NCBI GenBank assembly: GCA_012520295.1
Contig: JAAYOP010000050.1
Span: 1 to 51,396 of the forward strand
Direction of reading: 5' to 3'
Length of the DNA: 51,396 bases
Source of the DNA: Clostridiales bacterium
GTDB taxonomy: Bacteria > Bacillota > Clostridia > Oscillospirales > Oscillospiraceae
In this document: one piece after another, positions 44,201 through 51,396 of the stretch
Position numbering within the stretch: the first letter of the stretch is position 1
How the letters are laid out: each line of letters opens with the position of its first letter
Translations under genes and position numbers: made by a program
The notes under the pieces: model-generated
Seen by the model: only the letters and a program-made list of their open reading frames with translations
Told to the model about the DNA's origin: nothing
The model's database searches: none

Positions 44201-44966
44201 CCTCAAAGGCATCCTTCTGCCTTGGATCGTCAATTTCTATTTCAACAAGATGGGTTCCAAAGGTGGTATGACGGCAGTGGTCGGACCAGTAGGTGTCCAC
44301 CACCCTCAGCTCCGTCTCGGTGGGCTGTCTTTTTTCATGCTCTCTGAAATAGTCCTGCATAAACAGGATATCGTCAATATCCATTGCCAGGGAATACTCG
44401 TCTATCAGGGCCACAAGTCCCTCCCTGTCCTTTTCCAGAAAGCCATCCACAAAGGGCACAGGCCCCGGCTCCGGATGCACCTGTTTAAGAGTTTCGGGCT
44501 TGTCCATTGATGCCACTCTGGAGTCAAGGGGGTTTATGAGATACTCCGTTATAGCTGCCTTTTCCCGGTCGGATATAGTGCCGTAAAAAACATACAGCCT
44601 GGCATATAAAACAGTGGGCTTTTCCCGGCAGGTCATCGCCTGTATGCACTGGGCGCAGGAATCCGCCCGCTGGTCAAACTGGCCCGGCAGTGCCTCCACA
44701 GGCAAAATCCAGCTTGACGCAGCTCCGTTTTCATCTTCCAGCACCGGCAGCACTTCGGCGTAATACTCATCGCACTGGGGTTCGGAAAAAATCGTTTTCG
44801 CCGCCTTTTCAAAGGTCTCCCGGTCAATTCCTTCCACATCATACCGGTTGAGGATTCTAACTCCCGTCAGCCCCTTTATGCCCAGGTATCCTTTTAATTC
44901 ACTGTATACTCCCCGGGCCTCTATATCGAAGCCGGCTTTTTTCACGCTATAGCATCTGTAGACCAT
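41256..44966 (-). CDS. purL: Phosphoribosylformylglycinamidine synthase, single-chain; glutaminase Cys replaced by Ser
   Basis: 1236-residue enzyme of the clostridial long PurL type (FGAM synthase step of purine synthesis), combining the two AIRS-like halves with a C-terminal glutaminase domain. Visible are VDTYWSDHCRHTTFGTH (about 225), GNQVGVATGLVQE and KTGRDGCGGATGSS. The glutaminase has VFPGTNGEYD and VAISHGEGRF, so His and Glu of the triad are there, but the nucleophile site reads GISNGFQ with Ser1076 (AGC, minus strand 41739-41741) where Cys is expected. This could be a sequencing error, an inactive glutaminase that uses free ammonia, or a rare active serine form. It lies 19 bases after the pantothenate kinase gene. 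Confidence 0.93.
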   Translation of the reverse strand: MVYRCYSVKKAGFDIEARGVYSELKGYLGIKGLTGVRILNRYDVEGIDRETFEKAAKTIFSEPQCDEYYAEVLPVLEDENGAASSWILPVEALPGQFDQRADSCAQCIQAMTCREKPTVLYARLYVFYGTISDREKAAITEYLINPLDSRVASMDKPETLKQVHPEPGPVPFVDGFLEKDREGLVALIDEYSLAMDIDDILFMQDYFREHEKRQPTETELRVVDTYWSDHCRHTTFGTHLVEIEIDDPRQKDAFEAYMKVRDEVYGEEARHRPVTLMDVATIGARVLKKRGLLDKLDQSEEINACSIRVTAEIGGKAEEWLVMFKNETHNHPTEMEPFGGAATCIGGAIRDPLSGRAYVYQAMRVTGSGDPRTPLEDTIPGKLPQRKLTTTAAAGYSSYGNQVGVATGLVQEIYHPGYVAKRMEVGAVVGAAPASNVIRKTPEPGDVIILLGGKTGRDGCGGATGSSKSQNMDSFTECAAEVQKGDAPEERKIQRLFRRPEAARLIKKCNDFGAGGVSVAIGELADGVFITLDNIKTKYEGLSGTELAISESQERMAVVVAAENADKFIEMACEENLEATIVACVTEEKRMVMTHRGSHIVSLSREFLNSNGAVKRAKVKVLTPLEQYSPASSGNKNAAEYLRGILGDLSFCSQRGLGERFDGSVGAGSVLMPYGGKTQRTPAQVMAALLPAEDGDAETCTVMSFAFDPYHSEKDQFGAAKNAVITSIAKLVAAGCDYTKAFLSFQEYFENLRKDPARWGKPLSALLGALDAQLGLEIAAIGGKDSMSGSFLDMDVPPTLISFAIAPAEAAKVISPEFKEPGSRVYLFSGDGSYESIRENWARIKELVDEGIVRSAWAVSEGGVIGGIFKMAVGNCIGFRSEDDSRLLDAPAGSIICECTCHVDRAYFLGYTTKEKCLSLCGQQLDIDELAQVWEDTLEDIFPRKQRDTSPVPKLAFQNKKITAPGVLKALPGAVIPVFPGTNGEYDTAAAIRRAGGKEEIVIIRNITPQALEASIDALASAIERNQMIVLPGGVSSGGEPEGSGKFIVALFRNPRLIDRVHELLYKRDGIILGISNGFQALIKLGLVPFGEIRDMDENCPTLTFNAIGRHQSRYVTTSVVSANSPWLLKCKPGDLHTVAISHGEGRFTAPGDVIERLIEKGQVATQYTDRQGRPSMDIEINPNGSLYAVEGILSPDGRVFGKMGHPERSGKYVAKNIDGNTCQPIFESGVEYFKL

Positions 44967-44985
44967 CTTATCCCCGTCTCCCCTT

Positions 44986-45822
44986 TTAGTTATTTTCGAT
45001 TATAGCCTCTTGGCGGCACTCAGTGGCTCCTATCGCCGTTGCGTATACTGCATTTTCGGGGATATGGAAGCGCACTCCGGTCATTTTATGAATTTCACTC
45101 ATTATCTGCGCCCATTGGGGAAGCTTTGTTGCCGAACCTGTCAGCACCACATCCTTGATGGTATCGTTTGCGCACGCAAAAACCGCTATCATGCCCACAG
45201 TCTGAACTACCAGACTTACGATCCCCAGAGCCAGGTCCTCCCGGGAAGCAGATCTGCTGACATTTCCGAAGTTTGAAGCCGTGGCGTTCATTGGCAGTGA
45301 GGCAGAGGCTTCCTTTACCACATGGCTGATCAGTAAATCCACATTGCCCAGATCGCCCTTTTCCGCCAGGGACGATATCTTGCATAAATCGTTCTCGTCA
45401 ATAAGAAGGGACGACAATCCAAGGAGGGTGCCGCCTCCCACACCGCTGCCTCCCATATGTCTGTCTCCTTCAGAACTCGCCCGGACTACTGCCGTCCCGG
45501 TTCCCACACTCACTATAATCCCTTCACTGAGTCCCGAAACCCTTAATCCGCCGCGCCCTATAGCCCGAAATTCACTTACCCTGTGGGTCTTTATGTCGAA
45601 TAAATCCTTTTCAACAAAGGACGCTCCCACACCGGTCAGAAATATTTCGTCTATATCCCTGAGTTTAATCTGATGTAAATGGAGAAATTTTTCAATGACA
45701 CCATAGAGCGCCGTCTCCTTGTCCCCGGCCTCCTCCTGCATTGCTCCAATCAGATTATCACCGTCAAAGCCTACAATTTTAGTTGTTGAACATCCCATAT
45801 CAATGCCTAAAACCTTTTTCAA
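44986..45822 (-). CDS. coaW: Type II pantothenate kinase
   Basis: 278-residue ASKHA-fold kinase catalysing the first step of CoA synthesis. The N-terminal phosphate loop is GIDMGCSTTKI, with VSVGTGTAVV and GGSGVGGGTLLG further on, and the closest family is type II PanK (CoaW), not CoaA or CoaX. It starts at a TTG with GAGG seven bases upstream and overlaps the stop of the solute-binding protein gene by four bases. Activity is expected in the cytoplasm. Confidence 0.88.
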   Translation of the reverse strand: MKKVLGIDMGCSTTKIVGFDGDNLIGAMQEEAGDKETALYGVIEKFLHLHQIKLRDIDEIFLTGVGASFVEKDLFDIKTHRVSEFRAIGRGGLRVSGLSEGIIVSVGTGTAVVRASSEGDRHMGGSGVGGGTLLGLSSLLIDENDLCKISSLAEKGDLGNVDLLISHVVKEASASLPMNATASNFGNVSRSASREDLALGIVSLVVQTVGMIAVFACANDTIKDVVLTGSATKLPQWAQIMSEIHKMTGVRFHIPENAVYATAIGATECRQEAIIENN

Positions 45823-47426
45823 TATATCGCCTCATTTTTGCCCATATCAATTTCCCACTCTGTAATATTGTTGAATATATTATTTTGAGTTGGCTGCATG
45901 TTTGATATAACGCCTCTGTGGGTAAACACCGACTTTTTTTCAAAATAAAGGGGCGCAATATGCGTATTACCTGCAATATATGTAAGAAGCGTCCGTGCGG
46001 GCTTCCCCTTATTTCTGGCTTTGTTGAACTCATATATCAAGCGGTCCATTTCAGGGTCATATATGCCGAAATTAAGCTCACCACTGGTGGACAACAGCTC
46101 CGAAAGATCAAAGTCCTGGGTGATCTTCACCTCTCCGTAGTATATGTCGAATATCCCATTTTCAAGGGCATACATATATTCGTTCCAACCAAGGAGACGA
46201 AGACTCACATCGAAGCCGTATTCGCGCAGGCAATCCGCTATATACCGGGCTGCGGCAACCTTTTTCAGGTTTTCCTTGTTGACGATAAAATCGAGAGTAA
46301 AGTCCCTTACTTCGTTTTCCCTTATGAACTCCAAAACCCCATCCCCGTCATAATCATCTACAAAGGCATTTAACATATAGCTTTTTATTTCGTCTTTTTC
46401 AATCAGTGTGTTTTCGGCTATATCCTGTAAATAATAACTGGAGGCGGGGGAAAAGGGAAGCACCACCGGGGTTGAGGCCGTCATAATATTTGTCGTCAAA
46501 TACTCCCGGTCTATTATGGAGGATATGATAAGCCGCCTTGTAGCCGACGCACAGAAGCCGCTGTATTCGTTAAAGCCAATAAAATGCATTTCCGTTGTGT
46601 CTATATCTCTTTTTTCGTAATCCTCCGAAAAATCCACATAACCCATTTCGTTTTTATTCGTTATAACAAGGTCAATGTTCCCGCTCTCAAATGCCCATAT
46701 CAGATCGTCGGCTGAATACTCCTGCAGATAGAAACGGTCTATCGGCAGAAGGTGACGGTCCCTGTATCCGTCAAAGGCCTCCAGGTATTTATATTCCGAT
46801 GTTTCAGCATACATATAGGGGCCGGTTCCCAGGGGTATTCTTTTATCTCCAGTCCCGTATTTCATAATCGGAAAATCAAGGAGAGCGGGGAATCTCATAT
46901 TGGGCTCGTCCAGGGATATATAGAGAGTATCGTCATCTGTATAGGCGCTCTCTATGAATTTGAGTCTGCCCGAATAAAGCTCCGACTGTCTGGCCAGGTT
47001 CAGCGAATACATTACATCTCCGACAGTGAGCTGGCTGCCGTCGTGAAACTTCACCTGATTATTTATCTGAAATGTATAGGATATCCCGTCCCTCGTATTC
47101 CATTTTTCACATAAAACGGGCAAAAAGTTAAATCTTTCGTCAACCTTGAAAAGACCTTCAAAAAGCAAACCCGTAAGGGGCATATTAATGGTATCGCTGC
47201 ATAACAGCGGGTTCAGTGAGTGTGAGCTGTTAAAATTGACGGTAAATTTCCCGTCTCTGTTTTTTTTATATGCTTCCTCCCGGGTATCTGCAATCGAATT
47301 AGCCGGCAGCTCCGAGGTCCCCTCAGTTTCCTCAGGCATTTTATAAAGATTGCAGCCGGCCAGGGTCAAGGCAAAAAGAAGCCCCGTAAATATGAGTAAA
47401 AAAAGGTTTTTCCCAAAAAGTCTCAT
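45819..47426 (-). CDS. Orphan solute-binding lipoprotein (ABC peptide/nickel, family 5)
   Basis: 535-residue exported protein. A signal peptide ends in the lipobox LAGC, and the mature part has the family 5 pattern: DTINMPLTGLLFEGLF, TFQINNQVKFHDGSQLTVGDV, LGTGPYM and FNEYSGFCA. I start at the ATG at 47426; a TTG seven codons earlier lacks spacing to a good site. No permease or ATPase genes lie beside it, so it may serve transporters elsewhere or have a sensing role. The gene overlaps the next one by four bases. Confidence 0.85.
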   Translation of the reverse strand: MRLFGKNLFLLIFTGLLFALTLAGCNLYKMPEETEGTSELPANSIADTREEAYKKNRDGKFTVNFNSSHSLNPLLCSDTINMPLTGLLFEGLFKVDERFNFLPVLCEKWNTRDGISYTFQINNQVKFHDGSQLTVGDVMYSLNLARQSELYSGRLKFIESAYTDDDTLYISLDEPNMRFPALLDFPIMKYGTGDKRIPLGTGPYMYAETSEYKYLEAFDGYRDRHLLPIDRFYLQEYSADDLIWAFESGNIDLVITNKNEMGYVDFSEDYEKRDIDTTEMHFIGFNEYSGFCASATRRLIISSIIDREYLTTNIMTASTPVVLPFSPASSYYLQDIAENTLIEKDEIKSYMLNAFVDDYDGDGVLEFIRENEVRDFTLDFIVNKENLKKVAAARYIADCLREYGFDVSLRLLGWNEYMYALENGIFDIYYGEVKITQDFDLSELLSTSGELNFGIYDPEMDRLIYEFNKARNKGKPARTLLTYIAGNTHIAPLYFEKKSVFTHRGVISNMQPTQNNIFNNITEWEIDMGKNEAIY

Positions 47427-47472
47427 ATGCAAAGAAGTTCCCTTCAAATACTGTTTATAGTGGGGGCGCTTA

Positions 47473-48279
47473 TCACAATGTCAGAATTACAGCCGCCTGG
47501 GCTCCCCTTTGCCCGCCTGTCGCCCTGTGTGACCAGTACTTATCACTTTTACACATTGTGCACTCACGGGATACGGCAATATTCTCAGGTCTGAGTCCCT
47601 CCCGTATTAAAAGAGCGCGATTGACAGCTTTCAGGTCCACCCGCGGCTTGTGGGCGGTATTTATGATGAATTCCTCTGGCCTGTCCAGTCCCAGCTTTAA
47701 AATCTCCCCAGGCACTTCGGGCCCCGTTTCAAAGCAACAGCTTCCGATTCCGGGTCCTATGGCCGCCAGTATGTTTTCCGGCTCGCAGCCGTATTCGTCG
47801 CACATTCTTCTGATTGTCTTCCCGGCAATATTCATCGCCGTCCCCCTCCATCCGGCATGGACCGCCCCCACGGCTGATACATCCGGGCATGAGAGCAATA
47901 TGGGTATACAGTCAGCGATAAATATCATAAGGGGCAGGCCGGGTTCGTCTGTTATAAGCGCGTCAGCCCTGTAATGGATCTGGGAAAAAATATCTCCAAT
48001 GCTGTCACGGGCTGTGGCTTTTCTTATACCGTCCTCATGAACCTGAGCGGAAAAAACTATCTTTGACGGATCCGTTTTTAGATATGCGCACAACTTTTCA
48101 TAATTTTTCAATACACACGCCCTGTCATCGCCCCTGCCCACAGCCAAATTCAAAGAGGCAAAGACACCGCTGCTGAAGCCCCCGAATCGGGTTGTAAAGG
48201 CATGACGAATACTAGGCCTGCTCAAAATATCAGCCTGCACAATTGTCATGCCATCTCGATTTATCTCGGTAAATCCCAT
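47473..48279 (-). CDS. pgeF: Peptidoglycan editing factor PgeF / YfiH-YlmD family laccase-fold protein
   Basis: 268-residue protein of the YfiH/YlmD family (multicopper-oxidase-like fold; purine nucleoside phosphorylase and peptidoglycan-editing activities are reported). Motifs: HAFTTRFGG, FSAQVHEDGI, IADCIPILLSC, VGAVHAGWRGT and AIGPGIGSCCFE, with the zinc ligands His, Cys and His. I begin at the ATG at 48279, where AAGGAT precedes it and the family N-terminus fits; the open frame continues to 48399, but that would overlap secA. An ATG 15 bases further upstream, at 48294, is an alternative. Confidence 0.9.
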   Translation of the reverse strand: MGFTEINRDGMTIVQADILSRPSIRHAFTTRFGGFSSGVFASLNLAVGRGDDRACVLKNYEKLCAYLKTDPSKIVFSAQVHEDGIRKATARDSIGDIFSQIHYRADALITDEPGLPLMIFIADCIPILLSCPDVSAVGAVHAGWRGTAMNIAGKTIRRMCDEYGCEPENILAAIGPGIGSCCFETGPEVPGEILKLGLDRPEEFIINTAHKPRVDLKAVNRALLIREGLRPENIAVSRECTMCKSDKYWSHRATGGQRGAQAAVILTL

Positions 48280-48337
48280 ATCCTTATATCCCATAAACAG
48301 TTTGATGTATTCGTTATCCTCGAAAACGGATGGGCCT

Positions 48338-51100
48338 TCAGGGATTTCTTCCGCAGCAGAATTTATATTTCTTACCGCTCCCGCAGGGGCAGGGTTCATT
48401 CCTGCCTATTTTCCTGCCGGTTTTTGTCGGCTGCTTTTTGACAGGTCCGTCCCCGCCCAGGTTTGCTACCGCTGTCCTGGCAACCCGTTTTCTCTCAAGA
48501 GGCTGCTCTTTTTTAACCTCAACAATAAACAGCCTCCTGACCACCTCATCCTTAATGCCGTTTATCATAGTCTCAAACATATCAAAGCCTTCACGCTTGT
48601 ATTCGTCAAGGGGATTAATCTGTCCATAAGCCCGCAGGCCTATCCCCCGTCTGAGCTCGTGCATAGCGTCGATATGCTCCATCCAGTATTCATCCACAAC
48701 CCTCAGCAGTATAATCCTTTCAAGCTCGCGCATCAGGGGAGTATCGGTACCCTCGAAAAAGCCCAACCGCTTTTCCTTGGCCTCATAAAACTCCATAGCC
48801 TTTTCAATAAGCAGTGAAGTAAGGGTTTCAGCATTATATGAATTGAGCTCCTCGGGAGCCGGAGATATTTCGCCCTTTTTCAGGAACACCCTCTCAAAGG
48901 GCTGCAATACCTTTCTGAGATGCTGCGAGTCGGATATATAGCCGTGTTCGCCCAGGCTCTCCGTTACGTTCATGCGTATTACATCGGATATCATCGACTT
49001 TATATAAACGCTGACATCTTCGCCGTCGAGCACCTGTCTGCGCTGGCTGTATATAATCTCCCTCTGGGTATTCATAACATCGTCATATTCCAGCACGGAT
49101 TTACGAATCTGGAAGTTGCGGCTCTCCACCTTTTTCTGGGCTTGCTCGATGGCATTTGTAAGCATTTTATGCTCTATCGGAGTATCCTCATCCACCCCCA
49201 GAGCCTCCATCATCCCCATAACCCGCTCTGAACCGAACAGTCTCATAATGTCGTCCGTCATGGAAATGAAGAACCTGCTCTCGCCGGGGTCCCCCTGTCT
49301 GCCCGACCGTCCGCGAAGCTGGTTGTCTATACGCCGGCTCTCGTGCCGCTCGGTGCCCAGGATAAACAAGCCGCCCACAGCTTTTACCTTTTCCGCCTCT
49401 TCACTTATTTCCCGGTCATACTTTTCTACCAGTTCCCGATAGGTTCTTCGGGCCTTTAAAACCTCTTCATTGTCCGTTTCGGCATATCCCACCGCTTCCA
49501 CAATGATTTCTTCAGGAATACCGGCTTTTTTCAGATCCACTTTTGCCAGATACTCGGAGTTTCCTCCCAGCTTTATGTCCGTTCCGCGGCCGGCCATATT
49601 GGTGGCAATGGTAACGGCGCCCAGTTTACCGGCCTGGGCAACAATTTCCGCCTCCCTTTCATGGTGCTTTGCATTGAGTACATTGTGCTTTATATTTTTC
49701 TTCTTTAAAAGGGATGACAGGAGCTCACTTTTTTCAATGGATATGGTACCCACAAGAACGGGCTGCCCCTTCTTATGGCACTCTTCTATCTGGGCAACTA
49801 TCGCCCGGAGCTTTCCGTTTTCGTTTTTATATACTACATCGGGATGGTCTGTTCTTATCATGGGCCGGTTTGTGGGTATCTCCACCACGTCAAGATTGTA
49901 TATGGCCGAAAATTCCTCCGCCTCGGTCATTGCCGTTCCGGTCATGCCGGAGAGCTTCCTGTACATTCTGAAATAGTTCTGAAAAGTAATCGTAGCAAGA
50001 GTTCTGCTCTCGGCCGCTACCTTCACCTTCTCCTTTGCCTCTATGGCCTGGTGCAGTCCCTCGGAATAGCGCCGCCCGTACATAAGCCGTCCGGTAAACT
50101 CATCAACTATGATGATTTCACCGTCTTTTACCACATAATCCACATCCCTGCGCATAACTCCGTGGGCCTTCAGAGCCTGGTTTATATGGTGGGAGAGAGT
50201 TGAGTTTTCAAGGTCGGCCAGGTTCTCGATGCCGAAATGCTTCTCCGCTTTTTCAATTCCCCTGGCAGTGAGGGTGGCGGACCTGGCCTTCTCGTCCACA
50301 ACATAATCTGCATCCAGGTCTTCGCTTTCCTCTTCCTTCTCGTCCGCGGAGGCGATAACAAGCTTTTTAAGCCGTGAAACAAACTGGTCTACTTTCTCAT
50401 ACAACTCGGTTGAATCGTCCCCCTTGCCCGATATTATCAGGGGGGTCCTTGCCTCGTCTATAAGTATGGAGTCCACCTCGTCAATGATTGCAAACTCATG
50501 TCCTCTCTGAACCATATCATGCTTGTAGATGGCCATATTATCCCTGAGATAGTCAAATCCCAGCTCGTTGTTTGTGCCATAGGTTATGTCCGCGTTATAT
50601 GCCTCACGGCGCTGGGCGGATGAGAGCCCATGGACTATCAGTCCCACACTCAGACCCAGAAACCTGTGTATTTTCCCAATCTCATCGCTGTCTCGTTTGG
50701 CCAAATAGTCGTTGACGGTGATAATATGAACACCTTTGCCCTGCAGGGCATTCAGATATGACGGAAGTGCGGCAACCAATGTCTTGCCCTCACCTGTTTT
50801 CATTTCGGCTATCCTGCCCTGGTGCAAAATTATTCCGCATATGAGCTGCACCCTGAAAGGTCTTTTTCCCAGCACTCTGTCCGAGGTTTCCCGCACCAGC
50901 GCATAAGCCTCCGGCAGAATATCGTCCAGAGTCTCTCCTTCCGAAAGCCTCCTTTTAAACTCCGGTGTTTTTGCCTTTAAAGCTTCGTCAGACATGGACC
51001 TGTACTGGTCTGACAAGGCCTCTATTTTGTCTACAACAGGCAGTATTCGCTTAATTTCTCTTTCACTGCGGGTTCCGAACAGCTTTGTTATGATCCCCAA
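48338..51100 (-). CDS. secA: Protein translocase ATPase SecA
   Basis: 920-residue motor of the Sec export pathway. Walker A is [10 protein letters not shown] (about residue 97-106), the DEAD-like box [14 protein letters not shown] and later [10 protein letters not shown] are present, and the C-terminus has the zinc-binding [14 protein letters not shown] for SecB/ribosome contact. I start at a TTG at 51100 with AAGGA ten bases upstream; it gives [15 protein letters not shown], the typical start. An earlier TTG at 51109 is too near the site. It is the first gene of a minus-strand run that may reach cdd. Confidence 0.97.
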   Translation of the reverse strand: MGIITKLFGTRSEREIKRILPVVDKIEALSDQYRSMSDEALKAKTPEFKRRLSEGETLDDILPEAYALVRETSDRVLGKRPFRVQLICGIILHQGRIAEMKTGEGKTLVAALPSYLNALQGKGVHIITVNDYLAKRDSDEIGKIHRFLGLSVGLIVHGLSSAQRREAYNADITYGTNNELGFDYLRDNMAIYKHDMVQRGHEFAIIDEVDSILIDEARTPLIISGKGDDSTELYEKVDQFVSRLKKLVIASADEKEEESEDLDADYVVDEKARSATLTARGIEKAEKHFGIENLADLENSTLSHHINQALKAHGVMRRDVDYVVKDGEIIIVDEFTGRLMYGRRYSEGLHQAIEAKEKVKVAAESRTLATITFQNYFRMYRKLSGMTGTAMTEAEEFSAIYNLDVVEIPTNRPMIRTDHPDVVYKNENGKLRAIVAQIEECHKKGQPVLVGTISIEKSELLSSLLKKKNIKHNVLNAKHHEREAEIVAQAGKLGAVTIATNMAGRGTDIKLGGNSEYLAKVDLKKAGIPEEIIVEAVGYAETDNEEVLKARRTYRELVEKYDREISEEAEKVKAVGGLFILGTERHESRRIDNQLRGRSGRQGDPGESRFFISMTDDIMRLFGSERVMGMMEALGVDEDTPIEHKMLTNAIEQAQKKVESRNFQIRKSVLEYDDVMNTQREIIYSQRRQVLDGEDVSVYIKSMISDVIRMNVTESLGEHGYISDSQHLRKVLQPFERVFLKKGEISPAPEELNSYNAETLTSLLIEKAMEFYEAKEKRLGFFEGTDTPLMRELERIILLRVVDEYWMEHIDAMHELRRGIGLRAYGQINPLDEYKREGFDMFETMINGIKDEVVRRLFIVEVKKEQPLERKRVARTAVANLGGDGPVKKQPTKTGRKIGRNEPCPCGSGKKYKFCCGRNP

Positions 51101-51109
51101 ATATATCAA

Positions 51110-51376
51110 TTCCTTTCAGGTAATGGCCATCAGCTTGCCGCAGCAAATAAAAGCCGCGGCAATCACAATTTTGCATAATCATAGCGCAAAATATGTCATA
51201 ATAAACTTATGGGCTATTATAACATACAAATTTAAAGAAAAAAAGCATCACATTATCTAAAGTATAGCCCTTTTGTATAGTGTACAATGATATGGTCTAA
51301 AAAAAGAAGAAGCTGACCCCTAACTGTGGTAAAATGGTAAGTGCTAACAAACCAATCACAGAAAGGGATAGCTTCT
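51110..51376. other. Intergenic region between secA and the edge gene
   Basis: AT-rich stretch with no supported gene. It holds the secA leader and, near 51266-51310, possible promoter or element-end sequence (ATATGGTC, AAGAAGAAG). Confidence 0.3.
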
Positions 51377-51396
51377 ATGAAAAGAATAGCACAAAA
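51377..51396 (+). CDS. Start of a CDS cut by the window edge
   Basis: ATG at 51377 with GAAAGGG (51361-51367) nine bases upstream; only six codons (MKRIAQ) are visible. The non-coding region before it resembles an insertion-sequence end, but nothing decides this. Confidence 0.35.

Noticed and set aside
1-51396. CRISPR array or prophage
   Set aside because: No regularly spaced identical repeats and no phage structural, integrase or lysis genes were seen.

Overview
The window looks like chromosomal DNA of a strictly anaerobic Gram-positive-type Clostridia bacterium of moderate GC. The evidence is AGGAGG ribosome binding sites with frequent TTG and GTG starts, an SLH-anchored surface protein, an LTA-synthase-like sulfatase, a clostridial single-chain PurL, an NADH-linked formate dehydrogenase and selenocysteine machinery. 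No phage, CRISPR array or complete insertion sequence is visible. Unassigned sequence that may belong to mobile elements touches both window edges.

Layout. 168-1293 (minus): queuosine salvage pair queT/queH. 1529-6260 (plus): mfd and a lipoprotein parvulin foldase. 6391-13556: formate block, with a formate channel (minus) facing an operon of NuoE-like, NuoF-like and FdhA subunits plus FdhD. 13636-20807 (minus): SLH surface protein with a phosphodiester glycosidase domain, HtrA-like protease and a two-component system. 20999-22218 (minus): rplJ-rplL with an L10 leader and a strong promoter. 22336-25081 (plus): three-gene ABC-2 exporter with a structured leader. Its flanks carry related palindromic repeats, and four hairpins follow it. 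25496-27478: LTA-synthase-like protein.

27597-36915 is a selenocysteine island. selA (minus) diverges from the tRNA-Sec gene, selB and two exported paralogues (plus). The second paralogue has an in-frame UGA at 34600-34602 that aligns with a cysteine of the first. A SECIS-like hairpin follows the UGA at once, and the frame stays open for 771 more codons. I read 34108-36915 as one 935-residue exported selenoprotein with a U-N-C-C motif, related at motif level to the UGSC (seleno)protein family. A standard gene caller would break it into a truncated ORF and a downstream ORF. This is the most interesting object in the window. The formate dehydrogenase here uses cysteine instead of selenocysteine, so in this window the visible user of the Sec machinery is the new exported protein.

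37264-51100 (mostly minus): a cPGS-like P-loop protein, rsmE, a 213-residue protein of unknown function (plus), then a long same-strand run secA, pgeF, a solute-binding lipoprotein, type II pantothenate kinase, purL, gtrA-like and cdd. PurL has serine where the glutaminase nucleophile cysteine is expected.

All assignments come from reading motifs and family resemblance by eye; no database search was run.
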